Below are positions 18,156 through 26,529 of a DNA stretch of 34,727 bases, one piece after another. Source of the stretch: a virus. Each line of letters begins with the position of its first letter. Position 1 is the first letter of the stretch. The stretch is taken from positions 1 to 34,727 of IMG/VR virus record IMGVR_UViG_3300010885_053234; one strand, written 5' to 3'. The notes under the pieces were generated by a model. It was given only the letters and a program-made list of their open reading frames with translations. It had not been told where the DNA came from and did no database searches. Position numbers and translations under genes: made by a program.

Positions 18156-21100
18156 ATGGCTAAAAAACCCGCTGCAAAACAAAATAATGCTTCAGCTGCT
18201 GCAAAGAAGCAAGCTATAGCTGTAAAAAAAGCTACTGCTGCAGCTGCTAGTAAAGCTAAAGCACTTGCAAAAAAAGCCGCAGCAGCAGTAAAAGCAGCAG
18301 CAGTAAAAGCCGCAGCAGCTGCTAAAAGAAACGCTAAAAAGAAGAAAAAAATAACACCTGTTACTGTAGCTGTAGCAGCATCTCCTGTAATATTTAATGA
18401 CCCGGTAACAAATGATCCTATACCGGTACAGCCACTTATACCACCAAGACCGGCTACTCCTTTTTTAACAGGTTTATCTATTTCTGCAATAGGTTTCAAC
18501 AATCTTAATTTTACAAGATATTTAACAGCCTCTTTATTAACAAATAAACAAACTACAACCGGTGATCAATTAATCTATTGGTCTTTTCCTGCTTCTTTTC
18601 CAACATTTGTTACTGTATATTCAGGCATTCAGGCAATACCAAGCAACATTTACCCAACTTTACCTGTTACTGATTTATCTACTGGTGTTAATTACATTTC
18701 AGGCGCTGTAGCACAGGCTTCAGCTATAAGAACATTATATTTTCAATTTAGCGCTACAACTTACGATGATTCAACAACATCATACACTCTCTGTACACTA
18801 CCTCTTTCTTGCACTACAGTACCGATCAGTACTGAGAGAGGGTTTGTACCAGGGTCCTTAGACGAATTATATTATACAACCATTAACCCAGAAGTATACT
18901 ATATTACGGAATCAGCAACTTTAAATATTATCTTTGACACGTTTCCTGATATCGGACTTAATACTTTTATTAATTACGAAAACGCTGATTATACACCTTA
19001 TTTTTACCGCTTAACAGACCCTACTCCTTATCAAGCACAAATTGCGTTTAAATCAACAACTATAAATTTAACCTCTACTCCTTCTGTTTTTACCGTTAAT
19101 ACAACATTTAATAATGTAGCTACTGCAATAAGAGATTTAATACCAATACAGAGTATTGTACGCTCGTCTCCTACAGTATCGAGTGTTAGTATATATGTTT
19201 CCGCTCTATCTGGAACTAGTAGTTTTACCCCTTGGTATTCTGCTCATGCTTTTCAGCAAACTTTAAGTGCTAGTTTTGTACCTTATTTTTTATCAGCAGA
19301 TTTTTTTGGCTTTACTGATACTGTTTTTTTTAACGATACAATTCTTCCTGTTAATAATAGCAATTTTAAAACACTATCAGCAGGGTTATCGTTCGTTGGA
19401 GAAGGACATACATCTAATGTAACTTTAACTGCTATTGAAAAACCGAACGTCTCTTATTATAAATGGACTGTTAATAATTTTACCCATCCTATAAGCTCTT
19501 TAAAGTACAATACTCTTACCACTAACGGAAATTCTGTTATAACAACAAACCTTCAAGTAACTGCTATTGTACCTACATACCCCGGAGAGGGTGTTAAATT
19601 ACCTCTTTCTTTACAAACAGGAGATACTACATATTTTATTTTATCTAATAATCCGCCTATACGACAATATGATGATGAAAACGGAAACCCTATCTACTAC
19701 CCTTATTATACATCTACAGTTGATGCGCTAGGAACAGAAATAACAGGTAATAATATTAAACAATCTCTTAATATTAAACCGTATGATACGTCTACTTACG
19801 TCTTATACCCTGGTATAGATTCTACTATATATTTACCTGTAAATAATACACCGTACTCTTACGAATCTCGCTACACAAATTTAACTTCAACATCTCAGTT
19901 AAGATGCTTCGATATTAATAATATGCTAACGTGGACTTGGAACGGCTTATCAAGTGCTTCTGTTAACAATGTTAATAATTTAACATACCCTTTATCTACA
20001 CAAACAAAAGCACCATCCTCTTGGAGTATGACTCAATGTCTTTCAACTTGTGATAGTGTAGACTTAACTTCTGTAATACCTGCAACATCTGGTTTGTTTG
20101 CTAAAACAATAGGCTACATGCAACTTCCTACAAACCTTTCCAGTATACCTTCCCCGGTTACTCTTTCAGCAGGAGGTATTACTTGGTCTTTATATACCAA
20201 GGAATGGATATACCCTACAGTACCTTTTACAAATAACGCTACTGAAACTTTTGATTTTACTTTACAGCATACCTCTGATATTCTTGGAATAACTGAAACC
20301 GGGGGCAAGGTAAGTGTATATGATAACACTGAAGTTAATATCAAAGCAAGTCGTGTTATTAAAGCGAAAATATTCGATAACAATTTAGCACCAGGGGTAA
20401 CAAATGATTGGTTACCTAGAGATATATCTGTAAGCCCTGTCTTTAGTTTAACATCTATAGGCCTACCTCATCCAAGAATATATACTCCTAATCGGTATAA
20501 CTTAACAGGCACCAATATACTTTTTGAAAATGTATATACAAATTCTGAACTTGTAACCTCAATATATATTGATTTTGATAATACAACATTTTTACATTTA
20601 ACAAGTAATCCTTCCGTAACTGGTATACCTAATAATACAGTAAATCAAACATTCACTGTAATGAGTAGTACGATAGGTTATAAAGATATTAATATAACTT
20701 CTTACACTTCATATCCAGGACTGCCAGTTGTATATTCAAGCTTCCCTAATATTATACAGACTATTGCAGAGTACGATACAGTGGTACCTGAAGAGTATAG
20801 ATCAGTAAAAGCACCTATTACTTTACCTTGGCCTAATCAAATATCTGTTGGTTCTAATGATTGGGTTACTGATAACAATATTAACGAATGTTTTAGTAAA
20901 TTTTATGATAACCTTCAATATCTAATTTTACTGAGTAAAGCATATTCAGATAGTTATTCTGATTATTTTGGTTACCTTAGCCCGGTAGCTTACACTAATC
21001 AAACAGCATTAACTTCTAAAACAGCACACCCTTTATGGACATGGCAAAAGGCCAATTGCACATTAGCTCAATTTAAAATAGGTAATGATGTAACCTGGCA

Positions 21101-22430
21101 AGATGCAAAAATTGATGGTAGATTTGGTAGTTTTAGTTCTTGGGAAGAACAATTCTGTACATATACTGATAAGTTACCAACATTATCATCTAGTGTAAAG
21201 TTTACTGTATATTCAACTCTATGTAGTATTAACCCCCCAGGTCCAGTATGTAATGCAGGTAATTGGAGGGTTAATATTCCCGGTTTAGATAATAACTACG
21301 AAAATATATATAACGGTGATTATATTGATCCGAATTGTATTTACACCGGCATTGTATCAAAAAATAATAATATATACACAGCTCTACCAACTCAAATACA
21401 TTTACTCTCGTCTAGTTTTACACCAACACTTTACGGTGTTAGAAATTCTTTAGACGGTATAAAGCCGTTCGAATCTATTGCGAATATTAGTATTGATTCA
21501 AACGGTAAAATATTTGTACTTGATATTAACCTCTGTCGAGTAGTTACTTTTATTACTGATGAAAATAATAATTGGAACGAATTTAACAATTGGGGAGGTT
21601 TCGGTTTTTCATCTGCTAAGAGTAAATTTAATACACCAGGTGATATACATGTAGATCAGCTTGATAATGTCTGGATTTGTGATACAGGTAACAATGTTGT
21701 AAAGCAGTATTCAAATACTGGTACTTGGTTACTAACTATTAAGGATGAACATTTAGAAGCAGCTTCTCCTTTATCTCTTGCCGTAGATAGTCAAAAGAAC
21801 GTACATATTTTAACTGTTAATGGTATACATATATACAGTTATACAGGTGTTTATATAAGCACGTATACATACTTTGAACATACTGTTTCAACCTCTCCAA
21901 GACTTCTTAATGCTTCTTATAACAGAGAAATAATTTATCTAGCTCTCGATACACAAGTACTAAAGTTTTTTAGAAACGGTATCTTTGCCGGTTATATTAT
22001 TAAATCTCAACCCGGGGTTGATAATATTAACGGTATATTCCAAGATGAATATCGTAATATTTTAATTACAACAAATAATATAATATTAAAATATGCTGAT
22101 TTAATGACATTAAAACCCCTTGCAGGAACCTTACCCTCTTATTATTGGCAGTTAAAGGATCTTTTAATTGATAAAAACGAATATATACAAAATTGGGTTT
22201 ATACAAAATCCTTTCAACGACTTTGGGATAATATAGAATTTTTAAGAAACTCTATATATTACTCTGAGAAAGTATGTGGTACATATACCCCTCCAATGTA
22301 CGACAAGAGTGATATGATAGTGGGTCAAAACGAAATTGTTACATCAACAGTTATTAATCGTGTATTAGGATATCTCTGGATGAATTTTAGCTCTCTTATA
22401 AAACACTTTGACCCTTCTTGTAATTACTAA
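18156..22430 (+). CDS. Giant tail structural protein with histone-H1-like Lys/Ala N-terminus and C-terminal NHL propeller, 1424 aa
   Basis: Residues 1-66 are almost only Lys and Ala with a few Asn, Gln and Ser (AAAVKAAAVKAAAAAK, then KRNAKKKKK), like the tails of histone H1 or bacterial AlgP/Hc1-type proteins. A Pro-rich hinge follows (PVQPLIPPRPATPF, ~90-103). Residues ~110-1090 are beta-rich and Thr/Asn/Ser-rich without a family I can name. Residues ~1100-1325 are NHL-type blades (ISIDSNGKIFVLD; NTPGDIHVDQLDNVWICDTGNNVV; SLAVDSQKNVHIL). The C-terminus (WDNIEFLRNSIYYSEKVCG; LGYLWMNFSSLIKHFDPSCNY) is helical and may be the baseplate attachment. It is the last giant gene of the operon. The virion role is inferred; the basic tail is unexplained. 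Confidence 0.8.
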   Translation: MAKKPAAKQNNASAAAKKQAIAVKKATAAAASKAKALAKKAAAAVKAAAVKAAAAAKRNAKKKKKITPVTVAVAASPVIFNDPVTNDPIPVQPLIPPRPATPFLTGLSISAIGFNNLNFTRYLTASLLTNKQTTTGDQLIYWSFPASFPTFVTVYSGIQAIPSNIYPTLPVTDLSTGVNYISGAVAQASAIRTLYFQFSATTYDDSTTSYTLCTLPLSCTTVPISTERGFVPGSLDELYYTTINPEVYYITESATLNIIFDTFPDIGLNTFINYENADYTPYFYRLTDPTPYQAQIAFKSTTINLTSTPSVFTVNTTFNNVATAIRDLIPIQSIVRSSPTVSSVSIYVSALSGTSSFTPWYSAHAFQQTLSASFVPYFLSADFFGFTDTVFFNDTILPVNNSNFKTLSAGLSFVGEGHTSNVTLTAIEKPNVSYYKWTVNNFTHPISSLKYNTLTTNGNSVITTNLQVTAIVPTYPGEGVKLPLSLQTGDTTYFILSNNPPIRQYDDENGNPIYYPYYTSTVDALGTEITGNNIKQSLNIKPYDTSTYVLYPGIDSTIYLPVNNTPYSYESRYTNLTSTSQLRCFDINNMLTWTWNGLSSASVNNVNNLTYPLSTQTKAPSSWSMTQCLSTCDSVDLTSVIPATSGLFAKTIGYMQLPTNLSSIPSPVTLSAGGITWSLYTKEWIYPTVPFTNNATETFDFTLQHTSDILGITETGGKVSVYDNTEVNIKASRVIKAKIFDNNLAPGVTNDWLPRDISVSPVFSLTSIGLPHPRIYTPNRYNLTGTNILFENVYTNSELVTSIYIDFDNTTFLHLTSNPSVTGIPNNTVNQTFTVMSSTIGYKDINITSYTSYPGLPVVYSSFPNIIQTIAEYDTVVPEEYRSVKAPITLPWPNQISVGSNDWVTDNNINECFSKFYDNLQYLILLSKAYSDSYSDYFGYLSPVAYTNQTALTSKTAHPLWTWQKANCTLAQFKIGNDVTWQDAKIDGRFGSFSSWEEQFCTYTDKLPTLSSSVKFTVYSTLCSINPPGPVCNAGNWRVNIPGLDNNYENIYNGDYIDPNCIYTGIVSKNNNIYTALPTQIHLLSSSFTPTLYGVRNSLDGIKPFESIANISIDSNGKIFVLDINLCRVVTFITDENNNWNEFNNWGGFGFSSAKSKFNTPGDIHVDQLDNVWICDTGNNVVKQYSNTGTWLLTIKDEHLEAASPLSLAVDSQKNVHILTVNGIHIYSYTGVYISTYTYFEHTVSTSPRLLNASYNREIIYLALDTQVLKFFRNGIFAGYIIKSQPGVDNINGIFQDEYRNILITTNNIILKYADLMTLKPLAGTLPSYYWQLKDLLIDKNEYIQNWVYTKSFQRLWDNIEFLRNSIYYSEKVCGTYTPPMYDKSDMIVGQNEIVTSTVINRVLGYLWMNFSSLIKHFDPSCNY

Positions 22431-22439
22431 AAAGACTAA

Positions 22440-22445
22440 TAAATA
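22440..22445 (+). promoter_or_regulatory. TAAATA element upstream of the first tail-collar gene
   Basis: CTAATAAATAATC lies in the 27-bp gap before ATG 22458; the gap from TAAATA to ATG is 12 nt, the upper limit seen in this window. Confidence 0.4.
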
Positions 22446-22457
22446 ATCTATACCAAT

Positions 22458-23108
22458 ATGGCTAATGCTTCTTTCTTTATACAACCTACTGTAATACCTG
22501 CAACAGAGTGCATTGGTAACTCTTTAACTACTATTAATAACAATTTTAAAAGTTTATATGATGATTTACAAGCCTTACAAAATGTGGTAGCAGGACTAGC
22601 AACTGTACCAGTAGGTACTATAGCTTATTACGGACTACTTAGGGCACCTTCAGGTTGGGTACCTTGCGATGGTACAACTATAGGTAATGGTTCGCTTACT
22701 AAAACATTTAGTAATGGGCAAGTGATTACAGCTGATTTTACTGCCCTTTACCGCCTTATGGGTACAACATTACCAGATTTAAGAGGTATGTTTATTAGAG
22801 GTTCAGGTACCAATGCAATATATAAAAATGCAGCAGGTGCTTTTGCAGCAGGAGGTACCCCTAGAGCAACACATGCTACTGATAGCTTTGCCAGTCATAC
22901 CCATTATGATACAGGTCACTCTCATAACACTTATTCCCGTTCACCACAACCCGCTACAACTGGTGCTAAACAACCTGGACCCTTATATGTTGGTAAACCT
23001 GGTGGCGATCTTGTAGATATACAAGTAGGTCATGCACAAATTCAAGCCACTGGTAGTGCTGAAACTCAGCCTGTAAATATTTCTTTACTTGCTTGTATAA
23101 AATATTAA
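22458..23108 (+). CDS. Tail collar domain (short-tail-fibre type) protein, 216 aa
   Basis: The phage tail-collar fold is clear: VPVGTIAYYGLLRAPSGWVPCDGTT (~51-75), LPDLRGMFIRGSGTN (~105-119), SFASHTHYDTGHSHN with paired H-T-H and H-S-H motifs (~143-157), and a terminal IQATGSAETQPVNISLLACIKY. In T4 gp12-type fibres, such His pairs bind metal in the receptor-binding tip. The N-terminus carries TECIGNSLTTINNNFKSLYDDLQALQNVV, a motif shared with two proteins near 32.1-33.0 kb followed by a short heptad-like helix, probably the trimerisation or attachment part. It ends the tail operon. It probably forms a homotrimeric fibre tip; the receptor is unknown. Confidence 0.9.
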   Translation: MANASFFIQPTVIPATECIGNSLTTINNNFKSLYDDLQALQNVVAGLATVPVGTIAYYGLLRAPSGWVPCDGTTIGNGSLTKTFSNGQVITADFTALYRLMGTTLPDLRGMFIRGSGTNAIYKNAAGAFAAGGTPRATHATDSFASHTHYDTGHSHNTYSRSPQPATTGAKQPGPLYVGKPGGDLVDIQVGHAQIQATGSAETQPVNISLLACIKY

Positions 23109-23143
23109 TTACAACCTTAAAAAAACATACAAGCTAGAATAAA

Positions 23144-23151
23144 TATAAATA
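23144..23151 (+). promoter_or_regulatory. Exact TATAAATA late-promoter-like element
   Basis: A full match to the T4 late -10 consensus, preceded by an overlapping TAAATA at 23140-23145. It ends 8 nt before ATG 23160 and lies in a 51-bp gap after the tail operon, so it probably starts a new transcription unit. Confidence 0.6.
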
Positions 23152-23159
23152 TACACAAT

Positions 23160-23954
23160 ATGAAAAACCTTCTCTCAGATATCTACACTAACGAAGTCCT
23201 TCTTGAAAAAAAGAACAACGTTGTCGTTCCAGCCAATAAACAAGAAATTGCTAAGGGCGGAAAAGAGCCCCTTTCAAAGGGTAGCGGAACTGCTAAGGTT
23301 AAAGGTGTACCCGCTCCTAAGAGCGACAAGAAATTTACCGGTGTAAAAGCCAAAGGCAAAAATTTAAAAGAAAATATGAACACAACCACAAATAACGCTT
23401 ATGAAGGCGCTTTTGAAAAGCTCTTCAAGTCCACACTCACAGAAGGTTTCGGTGACGAAGCTGAAGCTGCTGAGGTAAATGATCACGCAGATGAAATTCC
23501 AACATCTGACGCAGACGTAGCTGAAGACATTGAGTCCCATGAAGATGAGGCCACTGATTTAGTTTCCGATATCAAGGCTGTCATCGATAGCTTAACTTCA
23601 ATTCTCGATAAGCTCTCCGAACATGAAAGCCACGAAGGCCACGAGATGGGCGAAGAAGAGGCTGGTGAGGAAGTTGGCGAAGAGGCCGGCGAAGAAGAGC
23701 CATTTGAAGAGTCCGTTGATTATGAAGACGAAGGACATGCATTAGTTAATGCTAAGTCTGGTAAGGATTTAGTCGGTCCTAAGGGTAAGTTTGACGTCAA
23801 GGGTGTTAAGGTTACCAAGGGTAAGGCTAACGATGGTGATGTCACCAACGAGCCTGAGACCAAGGAACTTCACGCAAGTGACACAGACCTTCGCAGTACA
23901 AAGAAGTTTAACGTCAAGACCTCCAATATTAAGGTCGGTGATTTCTTCAAGTAA
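23160..23954 (+). CDS. Highly charged, low-complexity putative head-core (internal) protein, 264 aa
   Basis: I recognise no named family. Residues ~18-72 are Lys/Gly/Pro-rich and basic (AKGGKEPLSKGSGTAKVKGVPAPKSDKK). Next comes a short globular-looking YEGAFEKLFKSTLTEGF (81-97). Residues ~98-200 are strongly acidic (EEEAGEEVGEEAGEEEPFEE), with one amphipathic helix (DLVSDIKAVIDSLTSILDKLSEHE). The C-terminal third is basic again and ends VGDFFK. LTE at 93-95 fits the (L/I)-x-E rule for T4 prohead protease cleavage. Codon use is more GC-rich than the tail genes and like the capsid genes. Charge pattern, cleavage-like site and single-gene unit with strong terminator suggest an abundant head-core or packaged protein; this is inference. 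Confidence 0.75.
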   Translation: MKNLLSDIYTNEVLLEKKNNVVVPANKQEIAKGGKEPLSKGSGTAKVKGVPAPKSDKKFTGVKAKGKNLKENMNTTTNNAYEGAFEKLFKSTLTEGFGDEAEAAEVNDHADEIPTSDADVAEDIESHEDEATDLVSDIKAVIDSLTSILDKLSEHESHEGHEMGEEEAGEEVGEEAGEEEPFEESVDYEDEGHALVNAKSGKDLVGPKGKFDVKGVKVTKGKANDGDVTNEPETKELHASDTDLRSTKKFNVKTSNIKVGDFFK

Positions 23955-23977
23955 GAAATAACTTCTTTAAAACTTTT

Positions 23978-24003
23978 AATAGCCCCTAGCAATAGGGGCT
24001 ATT
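23978..24003 (+). terminator. Strong rho-independent terminator after the charged head-core gene
   Basis: An 11-bp perfect stem, AATAGCCCCTA / TAGGGGCTATT, with a GCAA (GNRA-type) tetraloop, followed by TCTATTT. It lies 23 nt after the stop at 23954. The last five bases of its stem can also pair in an alternative hairpin at 23999-24020. Confidence 0.88.
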
Positions 24004-24022
24004 TCTATTTACAGAAATAGCT

Positions 24023-24028
24023 TAAATA
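24023..24028 (+). promoter_or_regulatory. TAAATA element just downstream of the terminator
   Basis: CTTAAATACTTTTATG: TAAATA ends 5 nt before ATG 24034, the shortest gap in the window. Its place directly after a terminator supports a new start of transcription here. Confidence 0.5.
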
Positions 24029-24033
24029 CTTTT

Positions 24034-24618
24034 ATGCAATTATTTGAAAAAGAATATAAGGATGAATATTTTAAGTATCATACAAAGCCTATTTCCCCTG
24101 ATGATTTAGATCCTAGAGTTTTTTATACAGAAATGGAGGGTGGAGACCCTAAGATGTTACCTGAGGTAAAGTTACAGATTATTAATGATATCGATGCTAT
24201 TAACTCAGCTGAAAATCAATCTGTTAAAACAAGAGTTAATGATTATATCGTTGTTGGTCCTATATTAAAGAAAGACAGTTCAAAGTTTTGCCCGATAACT
24301 GTTATCGTAAAGCTCAATACAACTAACTTAGATGATATGTTAAAAGAGAGATTATTAAACACAATTAACTCTCTTAACGATAGAAGAGCTCCTGGTACCA
24401 CTCACCCCATTCACTACATACCCACAGTAAGAGATTTTGATTTAAATTCGTATGAAAGTGTGTATCACCCATTTTATGAAAAATGGATTAAGAAGCCAAA
24501 ATATCTTGGAGAAGGTAAAAGAGATTTATCAGCTTTAGGAGACCCTATTAGACATAAAAAGCATACATATAAGAAAACTTCATTAAAAAAAGGACTTAAG
24601 AAGTTAGGTACTGTTTAA
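24034..24618 (+). CDS. Nucleotidyltransferase-like phage protein, apparently lacking catalytic acidic residues, 194 aa
   Basis: The segment DDLDPRVFYTEMEGGDPKML (~20-39), then VNDYIVVGPILKK (~68-80) and APGTTHPIHYIPTV (~124-137) followed by VYHPFYEKWIKKPKY, matches my recollection of a conserved large-phage protein with a nucleotidyltransferase-like fold. In those proteins a glycine-serine motif is followed by a D-x-D stretch. Here the equivalent positions read SSKFCPITVIVKLN with no D-x-D, so catalysis looks lost. The C-terminus is very basic (HKKHTYKKTSLKKGLKKLG). It starts a unit with neck genes, 4 nt before the gp14-like gene, so a role in head or neck assembly is possible. The family assignment is from memory and moderate. 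Confidence 0.68.
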   Translation: MQLFEKEYKDEYFKYHTKPISPDDLDPRVFYTEMEGGDPKMLPEVKLQIINDIDAINSAENQSVKTRVNDYIVVGPILKKDSSKFCPITVIVKLNTTNLDDMLKERLLNTINSLNDRRAPGTTHPIHYIPTVRDFDLNSYESVYHPFYEKWIKKPKYLGEGKRDLSALGDPIRHKKHTYKKTSLKKGLKKLGTV

Positions 24619-24622
24619 TAAC

Positions 24623-25318
24623 ATGCAACAAGTTCGTTATCTCAATAAAGGAATCACGAATAATGAACGTGAAAACTTCAGTGGTTGGTGGTATGAACAA
24701 ATCCAACACTATGGAGTACAGGTAAACTATTACACCAACGGATACACTCTTTCTACTCAAAACTATCTTTACGGAGAGGATCCTACAGCCACCTACGTTG
24801 AAGCAGGACCAGTGGTAATGCTAACAGATATTACAAATGATGCAATAATGTTATCTAAGTTTGGTATTATGGCAGATTGTGATATGACTGCTGTAATACA
24901 TATATCAGGATTTTATGATACGTTCGGCCCTGGTAGAGAGCCTAAGTCCGGAGACCTTATTGAATTACAAGAATATGGAGGAGCTGGAGACCGACCAGGT
25001 GGTAGAGGTGCACCTATTTATGAAGTAACCGAACGTGATGATCAAAACTTACCTATGAATGCTAATACCCTTATGGGTCATTATATATGGGTTATAAAAT
25101 GTAAACGTTGGGAGGGTTCTTCTGAACCTGGTGCACCGCATGAATTGGTTAATACCCAAGTTAACGATGGAGGTGAATACGGTATAATGCCAGATGGAGT
25201 TAGTACACCTACTCTGGTTCAACCTTATCCAGATAGTGCTAACACTGAAGGTGAAAAAATATTCAATCAACCTGAAGCAGGCAATCAAGGAGACCCTTAC
25301 GGGTATTACGGTTTGTAA
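24623..25318 (+). CDS. Neck protein, T4 gp14-like
   Basis: A 231-aa protein; T4 gp14 is 256 aa. The central block VVMLTDITNDAIMLSKFGIMADCDMTAVIHISGFYDTFG (~64-102), followed by PKSGDLIELQEYG (~106-118), then YEVTERDDQN, has the layout of gp14-type neck proteins (beta-rich core followed by an edge 'E.T.' strand). Immediate downstream pairing with a gp13-like gene, its T4 partner, strengthens the call. In T4, gp13 and gp14 form the neck that closes the filled head and receives the tail. The C-terminus is Pro/Gly/Asn-rich and probably flexible. It is translated 4 nt after the preceding stop. Confidence 0.78.
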   Translation: MQQVRYLNKGITNNERENFSGWWYEQIQHYGVQVNYYTNGYTLSTQNYLYGEDPTATYVEAGPVVMLTDITNDAIMLSKFGIMADCDMTAVIHISGFYDTFGPGREPKSGDLIELQEYGGAGDRPGGRGAPIYEVTERDDQNLPMNANTLMGHYIWVIKCKRWEGSSEPGAPHELVNTQVNDGGEYGIMPDGVSTPTLVQPYPDSANTEGEKIFNQPEAGNQGDPYGYYGL

Positions 25319-25324
25319 CTTGAT

Positions 25325-25330
25325 TAAATA
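25325..25330 (+). promoter_or_regulatory. TAAATA element upstream of the gp13-like gene
   Basis: GATTAAATAATCACAT precedes ATG 25338, with a 7-nt gap, in the 19-bp space after the gp14-like gene. Confidence 0.45.
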
Positions 25331-25337
25331 ATCACAT

Positions 25338-26225
25338 ATGAATGTTTTACCAAGGTATACACCAGGATCTACTAATTTAAATAGTAAGATTTCAAGCTAT
25401 GATGCTTTGGCTTTAAGAATTCGTCGTCAGTTAGGTGAACCTTTAGTTAATGTTGAAATAGCTAACGAGCAAATTTACGATAACATAGCCATAGCTATGG
25501 AGTACTATACTAAGTACGCCGGGTATACAGAAGAATATCTCGTATTTGATTCTAGAAAATATGTACCTGGAGTTGGTTTAGATGTTGCTACCATGATTAA
25601 TAGAACCCCGGAAATGACTTCCACAACTATTAATAATGCAATGTCAGCAACTACATCTGCTACTTTATCTGGAGGTTGGGATTTTGATTTAGAATCATAT
25701 AGAAGAGTATTAGATTGTTTTGCTTTTAATTACGGAGAATCAACTGGTATTAACACCCTCTTTACTTTAGAACAGGCAATGGCCCAGCAAATTTATTCTT
25801 CTTACATGATCGGTAATTTCGGTTTTGATCTTACTTCCTGGGAAGTATTAAAAGGTTTTATTGATACTAGAGATAAAGTTTTAGCACAAAAACCTCATTA
25901 TCGTTTTGACCCTAAAAATCAAATTCTTAGAATTATACCTGAGCCCATTGAACAAAATAGTTACTTAGGAGTCGTTGGTTGTTATATTGAAAGACCTATT
26001 AAAGACCTTATTAACGAAAGATGGATAGCAAGATATACCTTAGCCCTATCAAAAATTACTGTAGCTAATGTAAGAGGTAAGTTCTCTGGTACTGGTCTCT
26101 TTGCCGGTGGTTCTGTTAATGCCGGGGACTTTATGTCCCAAGGTATAGCAGAAAGAGACGCCCTTGAAATAGAATTAAAGCAGGTACATGAAGACTCGAT
26201 GCCGGCGATGTGGTTTATTGGATAA
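25338..26225 (+). CDS. Neck protein, T4 gp13-like
   Basis: A 295-aa protein; T4 gp13 is 309 aa. The diagnostic N-terminal segment is IRRQLGEPLVNVEIANEQIYDNIAIAMEYYTKYAGYTEEYLVF (~28-70), the 'LG.P.VNVE....Q.YD.I..A.E.Y' pattern of the family. Later segments also fit: YRFDPKNQILRIIPEP, and GVVGCYIERPIKDLINERWIARYTLALSKITVANVRGKFSG, a region typical of gp13 and related connector proteins. It ends with a helix (ALEIELKQVHEDSMPAMWFIG). In T4 it binds the portal after packaging and, with gp14, forms the tail attachment site. The stop is 1 nt before the next ATG at 26227. Confidence 0.88.
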   Translation: MNVLPRYTPGSTNLNSKISSYDALALRIRRQLGEPLVNVEIANEQIYDNIAIAMEYYTKYAGYTEEYLVFDSRKYVPGVGLDVATMINRTPEMTSTTINNAMSATTSATLSGGWDFDLESYRRVLDCFAFNYGESTGINTLFTLEQAMAQQIYSSYMIGNFGFDLTSWEVLKGFIDTRDKVLAQKPHYRFDPKNQILRIIPEPIEQNSYLGVVGCYIERPIKDLINERWIARYTLALSKITVANVRGKFSGTGLFAGGSVNAGDFMSQGIAERDALEIELKQVHEDSMPAMWFIG

Positions 26226-26226
26226 T

Positions 26227-26529
26227 ATGAACTTTAATAATACAGTATTAGAATTATTAGAAGAGAAAGGCCCTAACCTCTCCATTAAACGTGGTGAGAA
26301 ATTACCTGTAAGTCGAGGAGGCGGGTTAACTGCTAAGGGTAGAGCAAAATACAACCGCGCTACTGGTTCGCATCTCAAGGCTCCAGTCACCGGTAAAGTA
26401 AAAAAAGGATCTAAAGCTTCAAAACGTAGAAAGAGTTTTTGTGCTAGAAGTAGTGCTTGGATACCTGCTGGAGGTTGTGCTGGTAAAGATACTAGAGGGT
26501 GTGCTGCTAGAAGACGTTGGAAGTGTTAA
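26227..26529 (+). CDS. Small basic Cys-containing protein, DUF6321-like, 100 aa
   Basis: I chose ATG 26227, 1 nt after the gp13-like stop, rather than the earlier in-frame ATG 26188, which would overlap that gene by 38 nt and add a non-conserved Cys/Arg stretch. The core GGGLTAKGRAKYNRATGSHLKAPVTGKVKKGSKASKRRKSFCARSSAW (~33-80) matches, from memory, a family of small phage proteins of unknown function (DUF6321). Four cysteines occur in the C-terminal third, one as the last residue (RRRWKC), so metal binding is possible but not shown. Very high Lys/Arg content suggests nucleic acid or head-interior contact. It sits between the neck and head-completion genes. Confidence 0.82.
   Translation: MNFNNTVLELLEEKGPNLSIKRGEKLPVSRGGGLTAKGRAKYNRATGSHLKAPVTGKVKKGSKASKRRKSFCARSSAWIPAGGCAGKDTRGCAARRRWKC

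Noticed and set aside
18143-18502. Minus-strand 119-aa frame rich in Ala and Phe
   Set aside because: It is a shadow of the Lys/Ala-rich 5' end of the 1424-aa gene; its hydrophobic look comes from reverse-complemented AAA and GCA codons.
26188-26226. Earlier ATG for the DUF6321-like gene
   Set aside because: It would overlap the gp13-like gene by 38 nt, and the added residues do not look like the family; ATG 26227 follows the previous stop by 1 nt.
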